A stretch of 64,000 nucleotides of DNA from Gigaspora rosea (Eukaryota; Glomeromycota; Glomeromycetes; Diversisporales; Gigasporaceae): positions 19,449 through 83,448 of the forward strand of contig QKWP01000429.1 of NCBI GenBank assembly GCA_003550325.1, in the 5' to 3' direction. Positions 31,061-43,081 of the stretch are shown piece after piece; within the stretch, counting starts at the first letter, position 1, and every line of letters begins with the position of its first letter. The translations under genes were made by a program, and so were the position numbers. The notes below the pieces were generated by a model. It worked only from the letters and a program-made list of their open reading frames with translations. It was not told the origin of the DNA and did no database searches.

Positions 31061-32780
31061 GTAAAGTCAAAATATAAGATGAGATGAAGGATCAAGGATT
31101 TAATAGGTCAAAAATATTATAAGGTGATTCTTTTAAAAAAAAAAATAAGGTGATTTTATCAAACAAGGATAATGCATATTTAGTAATCATATCAAGTGGC
31201 GTTAAAAAAAGTGACTTGATCATCTGATTTTTAGTCAATAATAAAATTTTAAATTTTTTAATCAAAAACCGGAATTACTTAAAATCTCAAAAAGTTCAAT
31301 TTTTCCTAAAAATAGAAAAAAAAAACGATGATACATTTTTTTAAAGATTTAAAGTACAATGAAATATATTATTACACAATGAATTATATTAATTATATTA
31401 TATATTAACAATAAATTTTATAAATCCGATTAGTCAAGTTTTAAATGATCTAAATTTTGATTAGTCAGGATTAATATTCTTTTACATCCGATTAGTTTTG
31501 AGAATTTTCTTATTTTCTCTTGAATAAAAAATTTGTAAAAAAATTTTTTTAGTACACAAAAAAAAAGCTGCTTATTCTAAAATACCGGTTATCCGGAAAT
31601 TTTAGTTTTGATTAAAAAGAATTTTTTGAAGTGAGTTCAAATAGTTAAAATAGTCAAAATAGTCGGATATTTTTAAAATTCATTTAAAATAACATGAATT
31701 TTCACTGGCTAATATATAAATTGCTTAATTTGATTAAAAGATTTCGTCACAAAAAAAGTAAGTATGGTTACATCATTGTACAATTTGGTACACTGTTAGA
31801 AATTCCGTATTATTGTACAATAAAAAATTTTAACTATAAATGGTGAAATGGAAAAATGGAGAAAATTGTGGAAAATATTGGATTAAAAAATTATATAATG
31901 ATATTTCCGAACTATTTTTTTTACTCCAAATATGAATACTGCTCCAAATATGAAATCTATTTAAAATTATTATTATTAATTTAATACTGTAATAAATAAT
32001 AATTATTACAGTATTATTATTACAGTATTATTATTACAGTATTATTATTATGTATCATTATTCCTATTATTCCTTTATTCCTTTAAGTTCAAAGACATTA
32101 CCATCTTAAGTTTCTAATTGAAGCGCCCAAAATTGTTTAAAAAACGTTACTTTGAAGGTTACCTTACACATGTGACATAAAAAATGCGTAACGTTAATTT
32201 AAAAGGTAATAGAAGTATTACATGCATAATAAGTTCTTTGTTTATGGACAGTTTATGATCATCAATTATTTCCTTTTTGGAAAAACTATTGTAATGTAAT
32301 GCAATGTATAAAATATTTCTAATTTCCGAGATTTTTTATGATTTTTTTTTTTTTTTTTTATTCACATTTATGTCATTGTTCCATCATTATATTGTTTAAA
32401 AAAAAAAAAAAAAGGAATAGAATGTCTTAGATCTTTATTTCAAGTTTTAAAACCGTTGTTTTAAAAAAATATACCTTATCATCCATTTATGTATTTATAT
32501 GTTTAGTAAGGCTATTATGCTTGTTAAACGCTTATCTTCATACCATCGCGGAGTCGGTGTTTCTAATCGAACATTTAACTAAACCTGTCTAACAAATTTT
32601 TATGCAAGTATTAAAAGGTTGTGATACTATTGACGCATTTGTATTAGCTTTTACTAAAATGTCACTATCAATCGAGTTCAAATTTCTCTATAATCTCATA
32701 ATCTGTTTATATTATCTCCCTTTATTACAAAATAAGTAAAACTTATGTAAAATGCAAAAAAAAAACGATCAATTTTATAT
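31061..32780. other. intergenic DNA, nothing named
   Basis: TATTATTATTACAG repeats at 32008-32052, poly-T 32342-32359 and poly-A 32398-32413. A stretch at 32500-32660 is less biased but every frame is broken. Motif TTTGATTAGTCAGG (31454) belongs to the recurring TTTTGATTRGYYA group. Confidence 0.45.
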
Positions 32781-32784
32781 CCCC

Positions 32785-32880
32785 TATCTGCTATGTCTGC
32801 TATGTCTGCTATGTCTGCTATGTCTGCTATGTCTGCTATGTTTGCTACGTTTGCTATGTTTGCTATGTTTGCTATGTTAT
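32785..32880. repeat. 9-bp repeat TGCTATGTC, ~10 units
   Basis: Five exact TGCTATGTC units followed by TGCTATGTT/TGCTACGTT variants. In one frame it reads LCLLCLLCL, which has no gene around it. Confidence 0.95.
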
Positions 32881-34350
32881 GTTATCCCCTCCTATATTGT
32901 TATAGAAATAAAAGTACCTTATTGGTTTTTTGAAAGGTCCCGGAATTATAATTATGCGCCAAGAATATTAGTATTGATCATACTCTTACAATATTTTATT
33001 TCCGATACTATATAAATATTGATATGCATCAATAATAACAATTTCTGAATTTAGATAATTAATAAAGATATACTGTAACATCTGTGAAATCTTGCATATA
33101 TTATTTAATACCGATAGTGTTTTGTTCCGTTAAATAACTTATTAAAAATTCTATGATTACATCGTTTAAAAGAATCAATGAATGACTTTATTAATAATGA
33201 AATATTTATTTTGTTTTATTTGTTTGCTCATTCGGACAAACGTAAACTTATTTTAGCAAAATTACGATTCTTTAAAGTATTTTATTTTTTTTCAATTTCA
33301 AACTCTATTAACTCTATTAATAGTTTATTCGTTATAATGACGTTTTTGAAACTTTTTTTTTTCACCAATAGTCTAACGTGTTTTATTATAATTTCGCTTT
33401 ATTGTATGTCTTTTATTGGAATAATTGCCTATATACATAATAAAGATACATAAGGATACATAAGGAATGTAGAATCATATCATTTGACGCAGTTTACGCA
33501 GTTGCCCTGTCTCTACTTCCACATTACATTATATGTGTGTGTATCATTCTACCACAGTTTATCAGCATTGTACCTAATCTTAGTTTGCATTAACAATTTT
33601 AGCTTACCTAATTTAATTACACTTGTCATCCTCGCTTTTAGGTCACAAAGAATCTTCACGATAAAAAATTCAGCCAAAAGGCGTGTACTAAAAATAAAAT
33701 TATTATATTAAAAGAAAAAGAACAAAGCTTAACTTTCTTTCTTTTTTTTTTTTTTAAAACAAAAAGAAAAAAAGAATGATTGTGTCTTATATGTCCATTA
33801 TTACCTAGACTGGTATTTTCGGCGCAAATCAAAAATTCATACTTACAAAATATAATTTAGTTATATTTGTCATAACAGGAATGGGTTCCTGTATGAGTTT
33901 TGAAACGGATTAAGTATCAAGCATGATCTATTTGATCATGATGACGTATCGCGTGTTAATTGGTTAAATCAATTTCAATCTCCTCTCATTGAAAAAAAAA
34001 TTTTTTTTTTTGAATTATATATACTGATATGTTCTAGTTACACTCTCAATTTAACCAAATTTCTCGATTTTAAAAATACTGTAATCAATCAGGTCAGAGA
34101 GACAATTAATTTCGAAAATTTGGAAGTAATGAATGAATGGTTATTAAAAATTATGTATAGTTTTTTAATGTAATCAACGTTAAATGTTAATTATGAGGTT
34201 TTTTTTTGCGTAATATAGGTTGTTTGTGATCTTAGTGGAAAATAAGAGTATTGTTCTTCGTTCTGTATCATGCATGTCATAACGGTAGTTCTGTTTTTAT
34301 AACACTATTTCCAAAAATGTTTAAGTAGCAATTTCTTATAATGGAAATCG
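32881..34350. other. intergenic DNA, nothing recognised
   Basis: Frames of 75-91 codons at 33178-33453 and 33484-33711 are Phe/Ser/Ile-rich and lack motifs. Homopolymers at 33736-33756 and 33988-34010. Confidence 0.45.
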
Positions 34351-34354
34351 ATGG

Positions 34355-34622
34355 TTGAAATTGAAGAATTTGGAAAAAATATCAATCAGTTTTGCAGTTG
34401 GTTAAAATTAAAAAATCCCATGATCTTCGACATACACAACTTATTGAAATTGAAGAATTTGGAAAAAAAAAATCAATCAGTTCTGTAGTTAGTTAAAATT
34501 AAAAATCCCATGATCTTCGACATACACAGTTTATTGAAAATTGAAGAATTTGGAAAAAAAAAATCAACCAGTTCTGTAGTTAGTTAAAATCTATGATCTT
34601 CGACATACACAACTTATTGAAA
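34355..34622. repeat. 89-bp tandem repeat, 3 units
   Basis: TTGAAATTGAAGAATTTGG begins units at 34355, 34444 and 34534, each followed by CAATCAGTTCTGTAGTTAGT and CATGATCTTCGACATACACA; a fourth begins at 34617 and stops. Units 2 and 3 are closest to each other. Confidence 0.9.
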
Positions 34623-35924
34623 TTGCTATAATGAACGTACGTACTTACGTCATTTAGGTAATTAAATTATATACCAATACGTGTAATTGTGCCGCGCAAA
34701 AAATGCGCAGCGAATATTCATGATTTTGATTGGCTATTCTATATACTATCTATTTTTTAAACTTTAATTATTTTAATCTACAGGTCTGTAGAATTCAAAT
34801 AAAAAAAAAATTTTTATCGAATAAATTTATAAAATGTTTCTCGATTTACCCAATCAAATTAAATAAAAGTTTCTTTCATTTAATTCTACGGATTGTAATT
34901 TAAAAAAAGTAGTCTAAAACTATGATTGTAACCATTGTTTTCAAAAATATTTATAGAATTTTTAATTTTTATTTAATAAATATATATAATATAGTTAAAA
35001 AAAAAATTTAAAAAAATATAACTGATAATTAAAATATAATTAAAATATTTTTATATCCTTAAAAACATAATCGAGTTATTAATAGTGTGTTATTAATAAA
35101 AATTTTAAAAAATTATATAGAATTAAAAATAAAAATTTTAAATTAAAACTTATAATTAAAATTATATATATCAAAAATAAGTTTATAATAAAAATTAGTA
35201 TTGGTAAATAAATTTTTTTTTATATGTAATATAATTTTATATTCTATTAATAAATTGTATTATTATTAATAATAAATTTATTATTATAATATTTTTTAAA
35301 CTAATATTAGATGTTTATTATTAAAGTCATTGATATATTTTTAAAAAAATTTATATTTCCTGATAATTATTATTCAAGTTTAATATAGTTACGATCGTAT
35401 TTTATTTTAATCCTACAAGTTTATGAATTAAAATAAAAAATTTTATTAAAATTTTTCTTATAAAGGAGTTGTGCTTACATTGATTATAAATTAAATCATA
35501 GTTTGGCCTAATCATAAATGTGATTACATATGATGTGATCGTATGGGATGTGACTATATAGAGGTGCGACTGTAAAAAATTAAAAAAATTTCATTTATTT
35601 ATAGCCAATCAAATTCGTATATCTGACTGCGTATTTTTATACGGCATCCAAGTTCAATTTTAATGGGGGAAAAAATGACATTTCGGACTTTCAAGTTTAT
35701 CACCCGTTGGTTATGTGTTGTCTTTGTTAGAAGTGCAGAAAACATTGGGATTTGCCGTAACATACCGTAAACTGCCATATACAATATATTAAACCTCCCC
35801 TCATTTTTACTTTTATTTACTAATTAATTTTTTTGGTGGAATGTAACAGACCCGGATCTTGTATATGACAGTTTACGGTAACTAAGTTATAAACTAGTTT
35901 ATAACTTTTTTGCTTTAAGTTACG
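34623..35924. other. very AT-rich intergenic DNA
   Basis: ATGATTTTGATTGGCTATTC at about 34721 is one of the recurring TTTTGATTGG motifs. 34970-35450 is almost only A and T. Nothing coding. Confidence 0.5.
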
Positions 35925-36045
35925 GTGTGCGTGTGTGTCGTAATACAATTTTTATATGTCGAAACATGTCGTAACACAATTTTATATGTCGAAACTTACC
36001 GTAACCCGATTTTATATGTCGAAACTTGCCGTAATTTGTCGTCTT
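35925..36045. repeat. ~32-bp tandem repeat, ~3.5 units
   Basis: TTTTATATGTCGAAACNTRYCGTAA recurs at about 35948, 35980, 36012 with period 31-32. Codes YVETCRNTIL-like in one frame; no other gene evidence. Confidence 0.85.
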
Positions 36046-36989
36046 TTTTTAGGCTGATTAGACAAAAAAATTTTCTTCTTTGTATGAGTTATTTTGATCA
36101 TCAACTTCTTAAGATGTAAACTCCATTTAGCTCTTGAAGCTCTTGAAATAGTTTTGATAATTGTTGGAAATAGATGGCTGACATGTAAGAAATTTATGTT
36201 ATAATTTAATTCAGATAATGGGAAACTATCATTATTTAGAACCGAATTGTTTTTATTCATATTCACTATAAAAAAAAACTTTCGTTAATAGATAATAATT
36301 TCAAGAAAATATAAACTATTTTTTATTGTTGATTGATAGATTACATATATTTCATATGTATATGAGAGAAGTAATCCAGGAAAATGTCGATCTGGGAATT
36401 AAAAATTTCACATTAGTCATCAAAATTATTAATATATAAATAATATTATAAAATGACAAAAAAAAAATTATTATTAATCGCGGAGAATCTCAAATTCCCA
36501 GACCGCCATATTGCTAGACCTGTTCTCATAATTATTAATTGTAAATTTTGATTAATTAAATACAAATATAATGATGGCACTTGGGATTTATATGGCAATT
36601 GGGATTCATACGGTTTTTGCCGCAACCATAATCGTAACTTACTTTGTGCCGTACGGTTCATTGGGAAAATTCCGCCTGTACCTCTAGTTTTTGCAGCAAA
36701 AAGGGCCCAAACACGAAAATATGATTTAATTAAGGGTATTTCTTATGCATTTCAATCAATAAGTCAATAAATAAATGGTTCGGGGACAAATTTTGATTAG
36801 TCAGAAAATTTTGATAAACTATTCATTTCGATGAAGTACAGACCATCTTTTTTTTTCATAGAGTTGCCAAAATTTAGATTCCCTGCATTTGCATATTGAA
36901 TTTCTAACCAATAATTCTATTAATCACGATTATTTGAGAAATATCTAGACCATTAGTACTTACATTGAGATACACAATTTGTCGCGATA
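36046..36989. other. intergenic DNA, nothing recognised
   Basis: Frames of 71-84 codons on the minus strand are not protein-like. AATTTTGATTAGTCAGAAAA at 36789 is another member of the recurring motif. Confidence 0.4.
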
Positions 36990-37138
36990 GATTCTCGATT
37001 TTGATTGGCCAAGATTAAGTATCAAATCGGAATCAGCCGTCAATCAAGTGAAATTAGTCACACGCATATTTTCCTAATATAGAATTTTTTATAAAAATTT
37101 TGTAGATCATTGCCGTTAACCAATCAAAATCGAGAATC
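36990..37138. repeat. inverted repeat ending in CCAATCAAAATC motif, 149 bp
   Basis: Arms 36990-37012 and 37116-37138: GATTCTCGATTTTGATTGG and CCAATCAAAATCGAGAATC. Could be a small MITE; no TSD seen. Confidence 0.75.
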
Positions 37139-37479
37139 TTCCATGTCAAAATTGGTGTGGCTAGGTTAGTTCCTAATACTATAATTGAATATTCGGACTG
37201 ATCCGGATTAATCAACATTTTCGTGTTTAGTAATCTCGTTATGACGATATGACGATATGACGAGTCTTCCAATTTTTTTTTTTTTTTTTGGGATTTTCAT
37301 TTTATAAATGATATAAATGAAAAATGTAACCCGCGCCGTATTTTATCCGAATTTTACAAAAATTCGTTCTTGTTTTCCCACTTTCTACTGCAAAGGCCCA
37401 TATATGATATGTGATTACATATCATATATGTTGTTATCTGCTTTAAAGGCTAAATATGGTATATAATAAATGATAAATT

Positions 37480-38200
37480 AGAAGACCTGGCGCTTATATA
37501 ATTAATATAGAATTGTTATCTTACAATCAGATGACTTTACGTATTACGATGTTGAAAAGCATATGGGAAGAATTCTGCTCGCTATCTCGTAGGTTCTACT
37601 ATTCAATACTATTAATAATATAGTATACATAATTATCTACGGCTCTAAAAGAAACAATGTGGTAAAATAATCTCCATCCTAACTATCCTACAGCGTCATA
37701 CGCCTAGCGGAACAAGGTGTCAAACCCATTAGATATCTCAAAATACTCTACTACAATTTACACCAAAGATAATAGTAAACGAGAAGAGTCTCATATGGTT
37801 AGTAAAGGAGGAAAATCTCACATAACTATGAAAGGACAAGTTACATACACGTAGTTATCATGAAATACTATAAATGCTAAGCATCCATTGCAACCGCAGT
37901 ACTAATAAAAATAAACAAGGTTCTTGCACTGCCATTGTAACAATGGAGCCTATCACTAACTACTTAACACTGCTAATCCATAAATCAAAGCTTAGTGTAC
38001 TTTTCGCTATTAAGACATCCAGCAACGGGGGTACGGACGGGATAAAAAGCCAGCCTTCACTGTAAGGGACGCAATAGCGAAATAAGGTTGACCTTCCCTA
38101 TATAAACAAAAGCTCTTAAATATACTGGACCGATTAACCCATTCTTTTTTCTTCTGCGTCACTATATTCATGCATAAAACTATAGTTGTTAGACGAAACC
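37480..38200. other. unclassified single-copy-looking segment
   Basis: More balanced base composition than its surroundings (AGCGTCATACGCCTAGCGGA, CAGCAACGGGGGTACGGACG), no relative in this window, best frame 63 codons at 37874-38065. It could be a decayed retroelement or a non-coding gene; I cannot assign it. Confidence 0.4.
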
Positions 38201-38618
38201 TTGGAGTTTTGCCAAAAAAAATACATATATTTTAAAAAAATGTGAAATGGTGAAACTGGTAAAATTAAAAATTAGCGAACCGACGAAACTTAGAGTTGCA
38301 AAAGCTAGCAAATGAAGACTAAAGGCAAAACTTACCAAGCAAAATAAAATTTAAATGTATCATTAATTTATAAATTTATTAGCTTCTTTTATACCGAATT
38401 CCTCCATTAAAATTAAAGACCTACTATTCTTTCGTTTCTTTAAACAATAGAAAATATACTTAAACTACAATTTGATTGCGAAATTCTAATGCAGGCCTGT
38501 GCCATAACTAATTACAATAAAAGCGTAGCAATTATTACCGCACCTATAATAATAGTTCTTGCGATTAAGATACCATTAATCTTTGCAAAATAACATGACA
38601 TTATTATTCTGCCAATTA

Positions 38619-39540
38619 CGTGGGGTCTTCAAAAAGTTTTGAGAATGTTTAATTATTTTAATGAGTTTAAAGATATAAATTTAAAAAACAAATATATTAT
38701 AATATTAGTTTTTAGTAAATAAATAAAAAAATATTAATTAGAATTAATGAGATAGTTGTTGAAATATAAGCTTTTAAAGTTAGCTTGCTTTTATTGTTAA
38801 ATTTTACTAATAAAATATTTTTATATATAAAATATTAAATAAATTTTTTATATATAATAATAAAATTTATATTAAAAAAAATTAATTATAATTATATAAA
38901 ATAAAATTTATAAATATAAATTTAGATTATAATTTTTTAAAGCAACTTCTCTTATAAGTCAAAATTGTATAAATTTTTACTAAATAAGGCANAGTTGCTT
39001 ATATATAAAAGGTTTCTAATTTTATAATTATTTTTTAGTTTTAATAATTTTATCTTAAATAATATAACTTGTTAAAAATATTTATTATAAAAAAAAAATT
39101 ATTATTTATAAAATTTGTAAAAATATTAGAGCACAAATATATAGTAGCTCTGCAAAAATGCAGTTAAATAATGATTAAATAAAATATTAAATTTTTTAGT
39201 TTTGATATTTTTAATTTAAAAATAAATTATAGATTTAAAAAAAGTATAACTACCTCTAATAATAGTTAAATTTTTATAAAATTTAATAAAATTTTTAATA
39301 TTTTTTTTAGTATATTTAAGTCAAAATTTTATTAAATTTTATATATAAAAATTTTTATCATTTTAACTATGCATAATTAAAAATAATAATTTTTTAACAT
39401 CTATCTCATTAATTTTTATAATTTTTATTTATTTATTTATTTACAAAAACTAATATTATAACATATAAATTTTTTAGGTTTATAGATTTAAAACCCATTG
39501 AGATAATTAAACATTCTCAAAACTTTTTGAAGGCCCCACA
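38619..39540. mobile_element. TA-flanked MITE-like element, 922 bp
   Basis: TIRs CGTGGGGTCTTCAAAAAGTT / AACTTTTTGAAGGCCCCACA continuing into TTGAGAATGTTTAATTA, with TA at 38617-38618 and 39541-39542. The terminal arms extend with decay (AACTAATATTATAA phrases) for over 120 bp. Interior is almost pure A/T with an n at 38992 and no frame. Fits a Tc1/mariner relative. Confidence 0.8.
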
Positions 39541-39792
39541 TATTGTGTTCAAATTATTCGTTACATTGTTTATACTTATAAAAAGAAAAATCTTTATGCT
39601 AAGAAATTTTTTTATTTTAGTAATTTATCAAGGTAATTTTCTTTTGAAAGTTTTCAGATTTCTTTTAAGTGATAAACAGTTTTCGCATTACTTGAATGTC
39701 TCATTTAGAAATATATAATTTAGACAATTACTCAATTACTCAATAAATTGGTTTTTAAACCATGATTGTGTAGATGATGCTAATCATTAATG

Positions 39793-40085
39793 ATCTCGGA
39801 TCCTGTAACTGGATTTTAATGATTTTAGGCTTATTAGAATTGTCTTATCAGGATGAACATTTTGGCAATTAATTTATTAAATCAGACCAGTAGATAAAAG
39901 GCTATTTAATAATAAAAATATTTATATAGAATTCATAAAGTTACTATTAAAATTATATAACATTTGAATAATTTTGTGATTTGTGATTGTATATTTAATA
40001 ATTTTGGGCTTGTTGGAATTATCTCATTAAGATGAACATTTGTTTATTAAATTATCCAAAACAGACTAATAAATTAAAAGTTATT
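39793..40085. repeat. two P2 palindromes
   Basis: 39793-39906 and 39973-40085 read TCCTGTAACTGGATTTTAAT / GATTGTATATTTAATAATTT, then GGCTTATTAGAATTGTCTTA and GACCAGTAGATAAAAGGCTA. Same orientation as the pair at 13752-14039. Confidence 0.65.
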
Positions 40086-40159
40086 GCCAATTAGCCCACA
40101 TAAAAAATCAATATAATAGATATAAGCACTTAGCAAGAATATATATACTGTATAATTAT

Positions 40160-40400
40160 TTCACTGAAAATCTATTCATTAATACTTTATTTTACTAATA
40201 ATTAATTCACTAATAAGTTTATTTAACTAATAATTAATTCATCAATAATCAATTTACTGATTTGTTTATTCACTTACATGTTTATTTTGAATTTACTAAT
40301 ATTTAATTTATTAATATTCTTAATTCACTGATATGTTTATTTTCCAACAATTAATTCACTAATAATTATTATACCAACAAGTACATTTACTAATAGTATA
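40160..40400. repeat. degenerate AATTCACTAATAA minisatellite
   Basis: TTTACTAATAATTAATTCAC-like phrases repeat about ten times at irregular 13-20 bp spacing, similar in design to the TTCACTGACAA arms at 42316 and 59205. Confidence 0.6.
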
Positions 40401-40690
40401 TTTATTGATATGACTAGTAAGTTTAATTGCTTTACAAATATTATTAAGACTTTATCATTAATAAATAATATTTTATAAAGTTGTAAAAAAACTAAATAAA
40501 TAATAAAAGCTAGATAAAAATATATAAAAAAACTGTATAACTTATAATAAAATAAAATATATAGCAAAGCTTATAAAAAGTTTAAACTAAACAAAAAAGA
40601 TTAATCAAAAAATATAAAACCTAATTCAAGAAAATGGGGTAATAAAAACTTTAATTTGGATTATAAAAAAATTTTGGAATTAAAAAAGAG

Positions 40691-41024
40691 TGTTGCTAAT
40701 TTGCCCCCCTGGTTATATAACCATCCTATAATTTACTAATCAGATTGCAGGATCTTGTATAGCAAAATAAAGAAAATTTTAAAAAAATTTAGAAAATCAA
40801 AAAATTATCAATATCGTAAAATTTTATTACAAAAACTAATTTTGGGCTATTAAATAAAAGTTTTTGGTATTTAATTTTGCATATAAATAATCCATATTCT
40901 AACTTAATATAACCTATACCCTAACTTTAATCTTTTAAAAATAATTTTTTATATAAAAAACTTCTATAAAAATAAAGGGTGGTTAAAATTTATAACTTTA
41001 ACCAGTTGTTAAAATTAGTTAAAT
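40691..41024. repeat. dispersed repeat, partner of 15388-15692
   Basis: Same order of phrases as the 15-kb copy, including GGGCTATTAAATAAAAGTTT and AATAATCCATATTCTAACTT; slightly longer. Confidence 0.65.
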
Positions 41025-41159
41025 TCATTAAAAAATATTAAAAAATATTTATTCAAAAAAAAAGCAAAGATAATATAAAATCTAATCTAAATAAATGTAT
41101 TAATAAAAACTAGAAATTGAATAATTAAAAAAAACAATCAAAAAAAATAAATAAAAATA

Positions 41160-41228
41160 CAGTCATCTCTCCCTATAGTTACCAAGTTGGTTGTATCCTA
41201 TTATGGTCATTGCTTAGAGGTGTGACTA
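41160..41228. mobile_element. 69-bp pogo-like MITE
   Basis: CAGTCATCTCTCCCTATAGT / TTGCTTAGAGGTGTGACTA, TA on both sides. Terminal CAGTCRYCTCT links it to the elements at 6771 and 44259. Confidence 0.7.
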
Positions 41229-41884
41229 TAAATAAAATACCTTGTTATAGTTATGTTTTTATATGCCAATGAGTGTTTAATATTATATTAGCTAATTTGC
41301 TTCAACCCAAAATCAACCAATTATGATTGAGGATTATTAAAAAAATTTTATACTTGAAATTTATTATAGTACAAATTTTCATAAAAATAGCCTTTTTAAC
41401 TAATTTTGTATTTATAATTAAATATGTAGAAAATTATGAGCTTATATATTTAATTATAAGCCAAATATGTATTAAAAACTTAGTTTTTTAAAAATTTATT
41501 TCTGAGTTTATTTTTGAAGTTGCCGACCCATTATAAACCTATTATTCCCTTCTAAAATACCAAATATTTTAACAAACAGTAAAAGTATCTGTTTTATAGT
41601 TTTGTATAGCTCTTTTATTGAGTTTTATTAGTTTTTTTTTAACTTGTTTAGATGTTAAAAAGCTCTTTTGTTAGTTGTAACAAGTACTTTAATTATTAGG
41701 TTTTCAATATCACTTAGAAGCAAATTTTCATGTAACAGTTTATTAAAAAAGGGCCCAAAAATCTAAATTAGCCAATATATAATATGTAGTTATAATATAT
41801 TGAAATACTATTAAAAAATTTAAAATGTTTATCAGTAAATAACTTTTGATCCAGTGGCCCAATTTAGATAAAATTACTAATAAA
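41229..41884. other. AT-rich DNA, nothing recognised
   Basis: ACTTTTGATCCAGTGGCCCA near 41849 is a half P2 palindrome. No coding sequence. Confidence 0.45.
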
Positions 41885-43081
41885 TACTGCTAAAAATAAG
41901 CTATCTTCAAAAATAAGCTATATTCTCTTTGGGCCAAAAAACAAAAAAGATCTTTGATCTAAAAATAAGCTACTACACAATTAATAAATGTTGCTATATA
42001 GTAAAGTCCAAACTTTACCAAACAAATTGATTAAATTCGCTTAAGTAAACTTATTCAAAAAATTAAAATATGCATAATTTGAAATTTACAACAAAATTAA
42101 AAAACTTTTTATTAATTGGATTTTAATTGTTATGTTTAATGAAGAGATTAAAATTTTATTAATAAAATATATTTGTTGAATATAAAAATTAAAAGTCAAA
42201 TAATAAAAAGTACTTCTATTTTGATAAAACTTCTAGAATATGTGTAGTTTAGTCTCTCAAACAAGTTTATTTAAGTGCTAATAATTAATTTACATAGTAG
42301 AATATAGACTTTACAGGTGGCAATTAATTAATTAACAATCACTTCACTGACATAACATTTCACTGACAATTATTCACTGACACGTTCATTTTACTGATAG
42401 TTTATTTCACTGAAGCTCATTTCACCGACAAAGTAATTCTGGCTATTGTTGTTAGGGTTAGGGTAGAATGGGTTCGTATTATTTCACCGACAATTACTTC
42501 ACCGACATAACATTTCACCGACAAATACTCACCGACAAGTTCATTTTACCAACAGTTTGTTTCACCGAAGCTCATTTCACCGACAAGTTTATTTCTAAAC
42601 AGCACACTAAATTTAGCCCTAATTCTACCCAATTCTACCCTGACCCTAACGACAATGACCAGAATTACTTTGTCGGTGAAATGAGCTTCGGTGAAATAAA
42701 CTGTCAGTAAAATGAACTTGTCGGTGAATAATTGTTAGTGAAATGTTATGTCGGTGAAGTGATTGTTGATTAATTGATTGCCACCCGGGTAGAATTAGGT
42801 AGAATTAGGGCTAAAGTTAGGGAGCTTTTTAAAAAAAAACTTGTTGGTGAAATGAACTTCAGTGAAACAAACTGTCAGTAAAATAAACTTGTCAGTGAGT
42901 ATTTGTCAGTAAAATGTTATGTCGGTGAAGTGATTGTCGGCGAAATAATATGAACCCAATTTTACTATATAGTGACTATTGGTGTTTGACCAAAAATTAA
43001 TTATATCTAAAAATAAGCTTTCCAAATTTTTTGTGTCCAAAATTATTCAAAAAAGGTAACTTATTTTTGAAACATATAGTA
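41885..43081. mobile_element. AAAATAAGC-family element split by a palindrome cluster
   Basis: Left end TACTGCTAAAAATAAGCTAT, right end TTATTTTTGAAACATATAGTA. Left part (to about 42312) and right part (from about 42958) are collinear with the unbroken 553-bp copy at 48744-49296; the break falls in the phrase GACTTTAC|TATATAG. The inserted DNA is the four-arm structure at 42313-42957. Confidence 0.75.
42313..42957. mobile_element. four-arm palindrome cluster, TTCACCGACAA arms
   Basis: Four homologous arms of about 130 bp lie in orientations + + - -: 42316-42450, 42466-42600, 42650-42787, 42840-42955. Each consists of TTCACCGACAA-type repeats of about 14-20 bp (TTCACTGACA, CATTTTACCAACAGT, GAAGCTCATTTCACCG). 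Between them lie GTTAGGGTTAGGGTAGAATG and its complement. End motifs pair arm 1 with arm 3 (GGTGGCAATTAATT / ATTGATTGCCACC) and arm 2 with arm 4 (TGGGTTCGTATTATTTC / GAAATAATATGAACCCA), so the two inverted repeats interleave. An 80-codon frame inside is spurious. Confidence 0.75.
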
